Program-made: the position numbers and the translations under genes
Assembly (NCBI RefSeq): GCF_018449525.1
Contig: NZ_JAAVUS010000008.1
Coordinates: forward strand, 248,001 to 312,000
Direction of reading: 5' to 3'
Source of the DNA: Bradyrhizobium sp. dw_78
GTDB lineage: Bacteria; Pseudomonadota; Alphaproteobacteria; Rhizobiales; Xanthobacteraceae
Length of the DNA: 64,000 nt
Shown: piece by piece, positions 7,940 to 15,661 of the stretch
Numbering within the stretch: the first letter of the stretch is position 1
Layout: each line of letters begins with the position of its first letter
The notes under the pieces: generated by a model
Databases searched by the model: none
What the model saw: the letters and a program-made list of their open reading frames with translations, nothing else
What the model was told of the DNA's origin: nothing

Positions 7940-8763
7940 GGCCGCGCCGGACCTTGCAGCTCGGCCCGGATTTCATCGGCCAGCCGCAGCGTCATGTGCT
8001 TGCGCCATGCGGGCTTGCCGTGGATGTCGGTGTGGTAAAGCGTGTCGGGGATGCGGTGCAGGATGGCTTCGCGAAGTTCATCCGCCTGCGGAATCCCCGC
8101 AAAGGAAAACTGAACGGGGCGCGCCGTCGACGCCGTCACCGTCAGCGCGAAGCTGCCTTCGCTGCTGATACTGCCGATCAGCAGCGCCGCGGAACGGCCG
8201 ACCGGCGTCAGGGAAATCTGCCGGAAGGCCGAACGCCTTTTCAGCGCGGCGAGCGGAATATCGATCTGCCGCAACAGATCGCCCGGCTCCAGAACGTTGC
8301 GCTGACTGGCGGTGACGAAGTCCGCGACGCGGACGGTCTGCTCGCCGCCGCCGGCTTTCCAGATCGTGCAGACGCCGTCGAGCGCCGAGGTCAGCGAGAT
8401 CATGGGACCGGCCGGCAGCGACATGCACAGATTGCCGCCGACGGTTGCCGTCTTCCAGATCTTGAAGGAGGCCAGAAAGGCGCGGCAGCATGAATTGATC
8501 AGGGGCGCGGCCAGCCATTCGGGCGGGCAGCCAAGGGCATCGAGTTGCGCGACGGTGCAGGTCGCGGCGATCGTAAGCCCGGCCTCGCCGATCGTCAGCG
8601 CCGGCCATTTCAGATCGGTGAGGTCGATGAGCCGCGTCAGATGCACCTGCGGCTCCGAGAACAACCATGTTCCGCCTGCGAGCCAAGCATCGCCTGCTGT
8701 CCAAACGGGCAATTGCGCCCGGCTTTGCGGATGGCTGACTTCCCTGATGGTGTTCAAATCCAT
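7936..8763 (-). CDS. Xanthine dehydrogenase FAD-binding subunit
   Basis: A 275-residue FAD_binding_5 protein that would pass electrons from the Fe-S/Mo partner to NAD+ or oxygen. Landmarks are AWLAGGTWLFSEPQ near the N-terminus (the FAD pyrophosphate loop, usually LAGGTDL) and VGGNLCMSLPAGPMIS around residue 120, followed by a short C-terminal CO_deh_flav_C-like region. I start it at ATG 8763 (MDLNTIREV). An upstream in-frame start at 8862 would run through the promoter region and adds unrelated residues. No good Shine-Dalgarno is seen, so the start is moderately certain. Its stop overlaps the partner gene by four bases. A sigma-54 promoter candidate lies 48 bases upstream. Confidence 0.87.
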   Translation of the reverse strand: MDLNTIREVSHPQSRAQLPVWTAGDAWLAGGTWLFSEPQVHLTRLIDLTDLKWPALTIGEAGLTIAATCTVAQLDALGCPPEWLAAPLINSCCRAFLASFKIWKTATVGGNLCMSLPAGPMISLTSALDGVCTIWKAGGGEQTVRVADFVTASQRNVLEPGDLLRQIDIPLAALKRRSAFRQISLTPVGRSAALLIGSISSEGSFALTVTASTARPVQFSFAGIPQADELREAILHRIPDTLYHTDIHGKPAWRKHMTLRLADEIRAELQGPARP

Positions 8764-8810
8764 GGATAGGCAAGAGCTTTCAATGAGATACTTCCCTGTA
8801 TGAAAGTTCT

Positions 8811-8826
8811 TGCAAAACCGACGCCA
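8811..8826 (-). promoter_or_regulatory. Candidate sigma-54 promoter of the xanthine dehydrogenase operon
   Basis: On the - strand the site reads TGGCGTCGGTTTTGCA, an RpoN core TGG-N8-TTGCA. The predicted start is near 8800, about 36 bases before ATG 8763. Confidence 0.68.
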
Positions 8827-8845
8827 ACTCTTGCCCCGATCGGGC

Positions 8846-8861
8846 TGGTCCTTGAATTGCA
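8846..8861 (+). promoter_or_regulatory. Candidate sigma-54 promoter of the 8-oxoguanine deaminase gene
   Basis: TGGTCCTTGAATTGCA contains TGG-N8-TTGCA; the predicted start near 8872 leaves a 44-base leader to ATG 8916. It is back-to-back with the xdh promoter, the two -24 elements being only 19 bases apart. Confidence 0.62.
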
Positions 8862-8915
8862 AGGCAGCTTTAAACTTGTGTCGTCGAGACCGTTTTCACG
8901 CCCAATATCCGGGAG

Positions 8916-10274
8916 ATGCTGCCGGCCATGAACCAAGCGCATGCGATCTGGATCAAAGACCCGCTGGCCATTCTCGCCGAAGGCGCCGAGCGCGGAATCG
9001 TCATCAAGGACGGCAGGATCGTCGAGCTGGTGCCGAAGGGCGGCCAGCCGGCGACGAGCGCGGCGTTCTTCGAAGCCGGCGACCATGTCGTCCTGCCGGG
9101 CTTGATCAACACCCATCACCATTTCTACCAGACGCTGACCCGCGCGCTGCCGGCGGCGATGGATCGCGAGCTGTTTCCGTGGCTGGAGGCGCTTTATCCG
9201 GTCTGGGCGAAGCTGACGCCGGCCTCGCTCGAACTCGGCGTCACGGTGGCGATGTCGGAGCTGCTGCTGTCCGGCTGCACCACCACGACAGATCATCACT
9301 ACGTCTTTCCCGCTGGGCTCGAAGAGGCGGTCGATATCGAAGTCGGGGTCACCAGACGGCTGGGGATGCGGGCGTTGCTGACGCGCGGTTCCATGAACCG
9401 GTCGCAGCGCGACGGCGGGTTGCCGCCCGACAGCGTGGTGCAGGACGAGGATACGATTCTCGCCGACAGCGAACGGGTGGTGGCGAAGCACCACGAGCGC
9501 GGGCCTGACGCGATGGTGCAGATCGCGTTGGCGCCATGCTCGCCGTTTTCGGTCACGACCTCGCTGATGCTCGCCACTGCGGCGCTTGCCGAGAAGCTCG
9601 ACGTGCGCCTGCATACCCATCTGGCCGAGACCGAGGACGAGAACAAGTTCTGCGAGCAGATCCACAATTGCCGGCCGCTCGATTATCTCGAACAATGCGG
9701 TTGGCTCAATGCGCGAACCTGGCTCGCACACGGCGTTCATTTCAACGCCGGCGAGATGAAGCGGCTGGGCAAGGCCGGGACGACGATCAGCCATTGTGCC
9801 TGCAGCAACCAGCTATTGGCGTCGGGCTGCTGCCCGGTCTGCGAGATGGAAGAAGCGGGGGTCGGGATCGGCCTTGGGGTCGACGGTTCGGCGTCGAACG
9901 ACGGATCCAATTTGATGCAGGAAGTGCGCGCCGCGTTCCTGTTGCAGAGGGCGCGCTACGGCGTCAATCGTATCAGCCACAAGGATGCGTTGCGATGGGC
10001 CACCAAGGGGTCGGCGGCCTGCGTCGGCCGGCCCGAACTCGGTGAGATCGCCGTCGGAAAGGCCGCCGATCTTGCGCTGTTCAAGCTCGATGAGTTGCGT
10101 TTCTCAGGGCATGGCGATCCGCTGGCGGCGCTGGTTCTGTGCGGCGCGCACCGCGCCGACCGCGTCATGGTCGGCGGCAAATGGGTGGTGACCGATGGGA
10201 CCATCCCCGGATTGGATGTGCCCGACCTGATCCGACGCCACAGCGCCGCGGCGCGGACGATGCAGCGCGGCTAA
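8916..10274 (+). CDS. 8-oxoguanine deaminase (amidohydrolase superfamily)
   Basis: A 452-residue metal-dependent aminohydrolase closely matching 8-oxoguanine deaminases: IWIKDPLAILAEGAERG at the N-terminus, NTHHHFYQTLTRALPAA (metal His67/His69), HTHLAET, WLAHGVHF and GLGVDGSASNDGSNLMQE. The reaction converts 8-oxoguanine to urate and ammonia, feeding uricase directly. The conserved HCP.SN motif is here HCACSNQLLASG. ATG 8916 is used; ATG 8928 (MNQAHAIWIK) is also possible and nearer the typical length. The gene is divergent from the xanthine dehydrogenase operon. Related family members act on hydroxyatrazine or cytosine-like rings, but the sequence is nearest the 8-oxoguanine group. Confidence 0.88.
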   Translation: MLPAMNQAHAIWIKDPLAILAEGAERGIVIKDGRIVELVPKGGQPATSAAFFEAGDHVVLPGLINTHHHFYQTLTRALPAAMDRELFPWLEALYPVWAKLTPASLELGVTVAMSELLLSGCTTTTDHHYVFPAGLEEAVDIEVGVTRRLGMRALLTRGSMNRSQRDGGLPPDSVVQDEDTILADSERVVAKHHERGPDAMVQIALAPCSPFSVTTSLMLATAALAEKLDVRLHTHLAETEDENKFCEQIHNCRPLDYLEQCGWLNARTWLAHGVHFNAGEMKRLGKAGTTISHCACSNQLLASGCCPVCEMEEAGVGIGLGVDGSASNDGSNLMQEVRAAFLLQRARYGVNRISHKDALRWATKGSAACVGRPELGEIAVGKAADLALFKLDELRFSGHGDPLAALVLCGAHRADRVMVGGKWVVTDGTIPGLDVPDLIRRHSAAARTMQRG

Positions 10275-10294
10275 TTCCACCTCTGAAACAAAAA

Positions 10295-10318
10295 GGTCCG
10301 GGCGTCGCCGCCCGGACC
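10295..10318 (-). terminator. Intrinsic terminator of importer operon 1
   Basis: A perfect 10-bp stem (10295-10304 with 10309-10318) and a 4-base loop. On the - strand it is followed by TTTTTG, so it should end the transcript of the ABC importer whose last gene stops at 10344. It also lies after the stop of the convergent deaminase. Confidence 0.85.
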
Positions 10319-10343
10319 GGATGATTCAGCAAACTGATCCGCG

Positions 10344-11426
10344 TTATTTGCCCGGCATCTTGTCGTCGACACCTTTGACGTAGAAGTTCATGCTGAGGAT
10401 CTGCTTGTCGGACAGATGGTCGCCGCCTTCGCACGGCACCGTCTTGCCGTCCTGGTCGACGACCGGACATTTGAACGGCTGCAACTTGCCTCCGGTGATG
10501 GCGGCCTGGGTTTCTTCGGCCATTTTCTTCACATCGTCAGGCATGTTGGTGTAGGGCGCCATCTGGAACATCTTGGTGTCGAGGCCGCCCCAGGTGTCCT
10601 CGGATTTCCAGGTGCCGTCGAGTTCGGCCTTGACGCGGGAGATGTAATAGGGCGCCCAGGTGTCCATGACCGACGTCAGCTGCACCTTGGGCCCGAACTT
10701 GATCATTTCGGAATCCTGTCCGAACGCCGGTTTGCCGCGCTCGCTGGCGATCTGCATCGCCGCCGGGCTGTCGGTGTGCTGCATGATCACGTCGGCGCCC
10801 TGATCGAGCAGCGCCTTGGCGGCATCGGCTTCCTTGCCCGGGTCGAACCAGGTGTTCGCCCAGATGATCTTGACCTTGATGTTGGGGTTGACGGTCTGCG
10901 CCCCCAGCATCGTGGCGTTGATGCCCGAGATCACTTCCGGGATCGGGAACGAACCGATATAGCCGAGCACGCCGTCCTTCGACATCTTGGCCGCGATCTG
11001 GCCCTGGATGAATCGGCCCTGGTACCAGCGCGACGAATAGGTCGCCATGTTCTTGTCGCGCTTGTAGCCCGAGCAATGTTCGAAATGCACGTTCGGGTAT
11101 TTCTTCGCGACCTTGAGCGTCGGATCCATGTAACCGAACGAGGTGGTGAAGATCAGCTTGTTGCCGGCGCGCACCAGCTGCTCGATGGCGCGTTCGGCGT
11201 CGGGACCTTCGGGTACGTTCTCCAGATAGGTGGTCTCGATCTTGTCGCCGAATTCCTTGACCAGGGCCTGGCGCGCCAGCTCGTGCTGGTAGGTCCAGCC
11301 GAGGTCGCCGACCGGGCCGAGATAGATGAACCCGACCTTCAACTTGTCAGCGGCCCAGGCGGTACTGCCGATACTGCCCGCCAGAAAAAGCGCAGTCGCT
11401 GCCGCAAGAAATGTTCGTTTCCTCAT
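10344..11426 (-). CDS. BMP-family ABC transporter substrate-binding protein (importer 1)
   Basis: A 360-residue periplasmic binding protein of the BMP/PnrA family, which captures nucleosides or purine bases. It has a Sec signal peptide (MRKRTFLAAATALFLAGSIG) with likely cleavage at AWA|AD. The mature start DKLKVGFIYLGPVGDLGW is the family ligand-pocket segment, and FTTSFGYMDPT and HFEHCSGYK are also typical. I start at ATG 11426 (GGAG upstream) because longer in-frame extensions lack homology. The gene is last in its operon, 74 bases after the second permease gene, and is followed by a terminator. Context suggests a purine such as xanthine, urate, guanine or a ureide, but the ligand is unknown. 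Confidence 0.92.
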   Translation of the reverse strand: MRKRTFLAAATALFLAGSIGSTAWAADKLKVGFIYLGPVGDLGWTYQHELARQALVKEFGDKIETTYLENVPEGPDAERAIEQLVRAGNKLIFTTSFGYMDPTLKVAKKYPNVHFEHCSGYKRDKNMATYSSRWYQGRFIQGQIAAKMSKDGVLGYIGSFPIPEVISGINATMLGAQTVNPNIKVKIIWANTWFDPGKEADAAKALLDQGADVIMQHTDSPAAMQIASERGKPAFGQDSEMIKFGPKVQLTSVMDTWAPYYISRVKAELDGTWKSEDTWGGLDTKMFQMAPYTNMPDDVKKMAEETQAAITGGKLQPFKCPVVDQDGKTVPCEGGDHLSDKQILSMNFYVKGVDDKMPGK

Positions 11427-11500
11427 CGTCAATCTCCAAACGTGGGGGAGAGCCACAGTCCCGGACGCCGCGCCCCATCGCGCACGCCCGGAATACGAAA

Positions 11501-12418
11501 TCAGCGATCGGGCACGAACACGGTGCCCAGCGCGGCTGGCGCGGTCGAGCCGCCGGTCCTGGCGCGCGACAACGCCACCAGAACGATGACGGTCGCGAGA
11601 TAGGGCAGCGACGACATGAACTGCGATGGAATGCCGATGCCCGCGCCCTGCGCATGCAGTTGCAGGATGGTCACGGCGCCGAACAGATAGGCGCCGATCA
11701 CCAGCCGGCCCGGCCGCCACGACGCGAACACCGTCAGCGCCAGTGCGATCCAGCCGCGGCCCGCGGTCATTCCCGGAATGAAGAAGGGCGTATAGGCGAG
11801 CGGCAGATAGGCCCCGGCAAGCCCGGCGCAGGCGCCGCCGAACATCACTGCGAACAGCCTGATCCGGAGCACCGGATATCCGAGCGCATGCGCCGAGACG
11901 TGATTGTCGCCGCAGGCCCGCAGGATCAGTCCGGACCGCGTCCGGTACAGGAAGAACCAGACGCCGACGATCAAAGCGAGCGAGAAATAGACGAAGGCAT
12001 CTTCGCCGAAAACGATCCGCCCGATCACCGGAAGGTCGGTCAGGCCCGGAATGTAGAGATGCGGAGCCGAGGTTATGCGCTCGCCGACGAAGCCCGCGCC
12101 GATCAGCCCGGACAGTCCGATTCCGAAGATCGTCAGCGCCAGGCCGGACGCGACCTGGTTGACCGCAAGCCCCAGCGCCATGATGGCGAAGATGAGGGAC
12201 ATCAATGTGCCCGCGGCGATGCCGCAGAGTGCGCCGACAAAGATGGAACCGCTGAGCCAGGCCGCGCCGAAGCCGCAGGCGGCGCCGACGATCATCATGC
12301 CCTCGACGCCAAGGTTGAGCACGCCGGAGCGCTCGGCCACCAATTCGCCGGTGGCGGCGATCAACAGCGGCGTCGATGCTGCAAGCACCGACAGGATGAT
12401 CGCCTCAGCCAGTTCCAC
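11501..12418 (-). CDS. ABC transporter permease, second subunit (importer 1)
   Basis: A 305-residue inner-membrane protein of the BPD_transp_2 (branched-chain/nucleoside) permease family with eight or more hydrophobic segments. It shows the characteristic ELVAERSGVLNLGVEGMM near the N-terminus (cytoplasmic coupling region) and the segment AYLPLAYTPFF..GMTAGRGWIALAL. It is the YufQ/NupC-like partner of the 365-residue permease and overlaps that gene by 14 bases, showing translational coupling. It forms the translocation pore with the upstream permease and the duplicated ATPase. Confidence 0.93.
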   Translation of the reverse strand: MELAEAIILSVLAASTPLLIAATGELVAERSGVLNLGVEGMMIVGAACGFGAAWLSGSIFVGALCGIAAGTLMSLIFAIMALGLAVNQVASGLALTIFGIGLSGLIGAGFVGERITSAPHLYIPGLTDLPVIGRIVFGEDAFVYFSLALIVGVWFFLYRTRSGLILRACGDNHVSAHALGYPVLRIRLFAVMFGGACAGLAGAYLPLAYTPFFIPGMTAGRGWIALALTVFASWRPGRLVIGAYLFGAVTILQLHAQGAGIGIPSQFMSSLPYLATVIVLVALSRARTGGSTAPAALGTVFVPDR

Positions 12419-13502
12419 GGGGCACCTGCCGCGACGGGAAAATCAGACGGAAGCGGTAGAGAATGAGAGAATCGCAGGCGAGGACGTAGAACAGCAAAAG
12501 GCCCTGGAAGACCTTGGTGACGTCCAGCGGGATTTTCATTGTGATCTGCGCCTGTTCGCCGCCGATAAACGTAAGTGCGAGGAAGAGGCCTGCAATTAAT
12601 ATTCCAATTGGATTCAGCCGGCCGAGAAACGCAACGATGATCGCGGTGAAGCCGTAGCCGGGTGAAATGCCCGGTTGCAGGTGTCCCACCGGGCCTGCGA
12701 CCTCGATGATCCCGGCCAGCCCGGCGAGGCCGCCGGAGATGGCGAAGGTCAGAAGAATCAAATGGTTGGAATTGAAACCTCCGAAACGTGCGGCGCGCGG
12801 TGCGGCGCCGACGACGCGGATTTCGAAACCTTTGATCGTGCGTCCGAGCAGTACGCTGGCCGCGGCGACGACGACGAGCGCGATGACCGCGCCGAGATGC
12901 AGCCGGCTGCCCTCGATCAGGACCGGCACGGTCGCGACCGGATCGAAATCGGCCGTGGTCGGGAAATTGAACCCGGCCGGATCACGCCACGGCCCGCGCA
13001 CGAGATAGTCGAGGAACAGGTCCGCGACATAGACCAGCATCAGGCTGGTCAGGATTTCGCTGGCGCCGAACCTGACTTTGCAGATCGCGGGAATCAGCCC
13101 GTACAGCGCGCCGGCCGCGGCGCCGAGCAGCAGCATCGCCGGCAGTACCCAATATCCGGCGTCGGTGCCTTGGGTCTTCACCGCGATCCAGCTTCCGGCG
13201 ACGGCACCGATCAGGAATTGTCCTTCGGCCCCGATATTCCAGGCGTTGGCGAGGTAGCAGAGCGACAGGCCGATCGCGATCAGGACCAGCGGCGTCGCCT
13301 TCACGGCAATCTCCTGCAGCGAATAGCTGTCGGTCAGCGGTGCGATGAAGTAGGCGTCCAGCGCGGCGACCGGATTCTTGCCGATGATGGCGAACAGGAT
13401 GCTCATGGTCACGATCGTCAGGCCGATCGCGACCAGTGGCGAGACCAGGGCGATCGTGTGCGAGCGCTCGGCCCGTTTCTCAAGGACGAGATACATGCTC
13501 AA
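12405..13502 (-). CDS. ABC transporter permease, first subunit (importer 1)
   Basis: A 365-residue inner-membrane permease of the YufP/NupB type. Hydrophobic segments run through the chain. NAWNIGAEGQFLIGAVAGS and GYGFTAIIVAFLGRLNPIG are family hallmarks; the latter occurs in the same place in importer 2. The N-terminus (KRAERSH) is cytoplasmic and basic. Its ATG overlaps the stop of the ATPase gene by four bases (ATGA), and its 3' end overlaps the next permease gene by 14 bases, so all four genes are one operon. Confidence 0.93.
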   Translation of the reverse strand: MSMYLVLEKRAERSHTIALVSPLVAIGLTIVTMSILFAIIGKNPVAALDAYFIAPLTDSYSLQEIAVKATPLVLIAIGLSLCYLANAWNIGAEGQFLIGAVAGSWIAVKTQGTDAGYWVLPAMLLLGAAAGALYGLIPAICKVRFGASEILTSLMLVYVADLFLDYLVRGPWRDPAGFNFPTTADFDPVATVPVLIEGSRLHLGAVIALVVVAAASVLLGRTIKGFEIRVVGAAPRAARFGGFNSNHLILLTFAISGGLAGLAGIIEVAGPVGHLQPGISPGYGFTAIIVAFLGRLNPIGILIAGLFLALTFIGGEQAQITMKIPLDVTKVFQGLLLFYVLACDSLILYRFRLIFPSRQVPRGTG

Positions 13503-15070
13503 CCCCCGGATACATCGGCGGCTTCCTTTTGTTCCAGACTGCTCCCGCCCATCAGCAGGCCGAGCTTTTCGCGGCTGGCTTCTGCGGTCGCCAACGGCTC
13601 CGAGAGGTGACCGTGGAACATCACGGCGATCCGGTCGGTGATTTCGGTGAGTTCGTCCAGGTCCTGGCTCGTCACCAGCACGGCGGCGCCGCTGGCGGCG
13701 AGGTCGAGCAACGCCTGCCGGATGACGGCGGCGGCGCCGGCGTCGACGCCCCAGGTCGGCTGGCTGACGACAAGGACGGTCGGGTTGCGGAGAATTTCGC
13801 GGCCGACGATGAATTTCTGCAGGTTTCCGCCCGACAGGCTTGCTGCTTCCGGATCGCGCTTGGCCTTGCGCACGTCGAACGATTCAGTTGCGCGGTCGAC
13901 CGTCGAAAGCGTCGCGGCGGTATTGACGAAGCCGTGCTGGACCATGCCGCTCGCCGCGTGGCCGGTGAGCAAGGCGTTCTCGGAAAGCTTCATGCGCGGC
14001 GCGGTGCCATGACCGAGGCGCTCCTCCGGCACGAACGCCGCGCCGAGCTTGCGCCGCTGCGTGATCGAAAGGTGGCCGGCGGCGATGCCGTCGATCACCA
14101 CCGTACCGGGATCCTTGGCCAGCCGCTCTCCTGAAAGCGCTGCGAAAAACTCGTCCTGGCCGTTGCCGGCGACGCCGGCGATGCCCAGGATTTCACCACC
14201 TTTGAGCTCCAGCGAAATGTGCTGGAGCCTGACGCCGTGAGCGTCATCGGGCGCGAGGCTGAGATCGTTGACGACGAGGCGCGGCACCGTGGTCCGCCGG
14301 CCGGCGGCAATCTTCACTTCCTTGATGTCGGCGCCGACCATCATCCTGGCCAGCGAGGCCGCCGTCTCGGCTTTCGGATTGCAGGTCGCAACCTTCCTGC
14401 CGCCGCGCAGGATGGTCGCGGTGTCGCAAAGCCGTTTCACCTCTTCCAGCTTGTGGCTGATGTAGAGAATCGCGCGCCCCTCGGACTTCAGCCGGTTGAG
14501 CACGATGAAGAGCTGGTCCGCCTCCTGCGGCGTGAGCACCGCGGTCGGCTCGTCGAGGATCAGGAATTTGGGATTCTGCATCAGCGCCCGGACGATTTCG
14601 ATGCGCTGACGCTCGCCCACCGAGAGCTGCCAGACCTCGCGCCGCGGCTCGAGCGGAAGGCCATAGACGTTGGATACCTCCTTCAGTCGCGCCGACATGT
14701 CCTTGAAGGATTCCTTGCCGTCGAGGCCCAGGGCCACGTTCTCGGCGACGGTGAGATTGTCGAACAGGGAAAAGTGCTGAAACACCATGCCGATGCCGTG
14801 GGCACGGGCTTCCGACGGCCCTGAAAGCACCATCGGCTCGCCCTGCCAGCGCATCTCGCCTTCGCTCGGCTGGATCAAGCCGTAGATCGCCTTGACCAAC
14901 GTCGATTTTCCGGCGCCGTTCTCGCCGAGCAGGGCATGAATTTGCTGCGGCCAGATGTCGATATCGATCGCATCATTGGCCAGGAAACTGCCATAGCGCT
15001 TGGTCAGGCCCACCGTCTGGAGCAACGGCGTTTCGTCAGGAAGCAAGCCGGCAGGCGTCGAATCAAGCAT
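13499..15070 (-). CDS. ABC transporter ATP-binding protein with two ATPase domains (importer 1)
   Basis: A 523-residue duplicated ATPase. Domain 1 has Walker A GENGAGKST (49-57), signature LSVGERQRIE and Walker B FLILDEPTAVL. Domain 2 keeps LSGGNLQKFIVGRE but has a degenerate Walker A (GVAGNGQDEF) and SQPTWGVD at the Walker B position, as is usual for the second half of BMP-system ATPases (YufO/NupA, also sugar MglA/RbsA). It powers uptake through the two permeases. It is the first gene of operon 1, preceded by a 590-base gap in which I found no good sigma-54 site. Confidence 0.94.
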   Translation of the reverse strand: MLDSTPAGLLPDETPLLQTVGLTKRYGSFLANDAIDIDIWPQQIHALLGENGAGKSTLVKAIYGLIQPSEGEMRWQGEPMVLSGPSEARAHGIGMVFQHFSLFDNLTVAENVALGLDGKESFKDMSARLKEVSNVYGLPLEPRREVWQLSVGERQRIEIVRALMQNPKFLILDEPTAVLTPQEADQLFIVLNRLKSEGRAILYISHKLEEVKRLCDTATILRGGRKVATCNPKAETAASLARMMVGADIKEVKIAAGRRTTVPRLVVNDLSLAPDDAHGVRLQHISLELKGGEILGIAGVAGNGQDEFFAALSGERLAKDPGTVVIDGIAAGHLSITQRRKLGAAFVPEERLGHGTAPRMKLSENALLTGHAASGMVQHGFVNTAATLSTVDRATESFDVRKAKRDPEAASLSGGNLQKFIVGREILRNPTVLVVSQPTWGVDAGAAAVIRQALLDLAASGAAVLVTSQDLDELTEITDRIAVMFHGHLSEPLATAEASREKLGLLMGGSSLEQKEAADVSGG

Positions 15071-15226
15071 TCGCGGTCACGCTGCGAGAAGGATCTGCCT
15101 CAATACTGTGCTCATTTCACCGCCGTGTAAGTAGCGAAAAAGCGTCAGCCTTTGCCCAACCCTTCAGCAGGTCTCGGGCTGCTGATTCTTTCAATTCCTC
15201 CCGGTCCTGCCGATTTTCGGGCCTCC

Positions 15227-15238
15227 AACTAATTAGTT
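15227..15238. promoter_or_regulatory. Perfect 12-bp palindrome, candidate operator
   Basis: AACTAATTAGTT is fully self-complementary and AT-rich in GC-rich DNA, 157 bases upstream of the importer 1 ATPase start. Its shape suits a dimeric repressor such as a MarR- or TetR-family protein; the regulator is unknown. Confidence 0.4.
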
Positions 15239-15572
15239 CTATCGCCGTAGCCTATCGGGGCAGCCCACCACGGGCGGATCGCTGTTGCAGAATTGTGACG
15301 GTTGATACAAATCGAAATGGTGGAGTCAGCCCTGACGCAAATATAAGCAGCGCCATATCGTCGCGGAAAATGACCCGGATCACCGCTGGCGGATACCGTC
15401 CCATGCGCGATCCACATGGCCGGCCGCGATGGAAAAACCCTATAAAAATAGGCATAGCCGCATTGCGGCAGCGGTTGTTGCGCCTGCTTTCTTAGTTCGG
15501 AGATCGGCGCGCGAATCCGGCCGGTCCGGCTGGGCGCCGCCAACCCATGATGAAACTTGCAGCAAGCCGTGG

Positions 15573-15597
15573 AAAAACTTGAGGCTTCAAGGTTTTT
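15573..15597 (+). promoter_or_regulatory. Stem-loop in the leader of the barrel gene
   Basis: AAAAACTTGA pairs with TCAAGGTTTTT around GGCT, a 10-bp stem with one bulged G. It lies 65 bases before ATG 15662. It could be an RNA leader structure, an attenuator-like element or the end of a transcript from upstream. Confidence 0.4.
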
Positions 15598-15661
15598 GTG
15601 AAGTGGGGCAAGGGTCGCTGCGAGGGCCTAGCGTTGTTCGTCTTCACAGGGGGTAATTAGA

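Larger units (their letters stand above)
15071..15661. other. Intergenic region between importer 1 and the outer-membrane barrel gene
   Basis: No credible gene is seen in these 591 bases. The region must hold the divergent promoters of importer operon 1 and of the barrel gene. It contains a perfect 12-bp palindrome (15227-15238) and a hairpin (15573-15597). A one-mismatch sigma-54-like site lies at 15604-15619 on the + strand (TGG-N8-TCGCT), 43 bases before the barrel gene start. No comparable match is present on the - strand. Confidence 0.6.

Noticed and set aside
11427..11720. Longer N-terminus of the importer 1 binding protein (frame open to 11720)
   Set aside because: The extra 98 residues overlap the permease gene and would place unrelated Arg-rich sequence before a perfect signal peptide.
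15146..15163. Sigma-54-like GG-N10-GC arrangement on the - strand upstream of importer 1
   Set aside because: The -24 box lacks TGG and the -12 box reads AAGGC and not TTGC, so it fails the criteria met by the six accepted sites.
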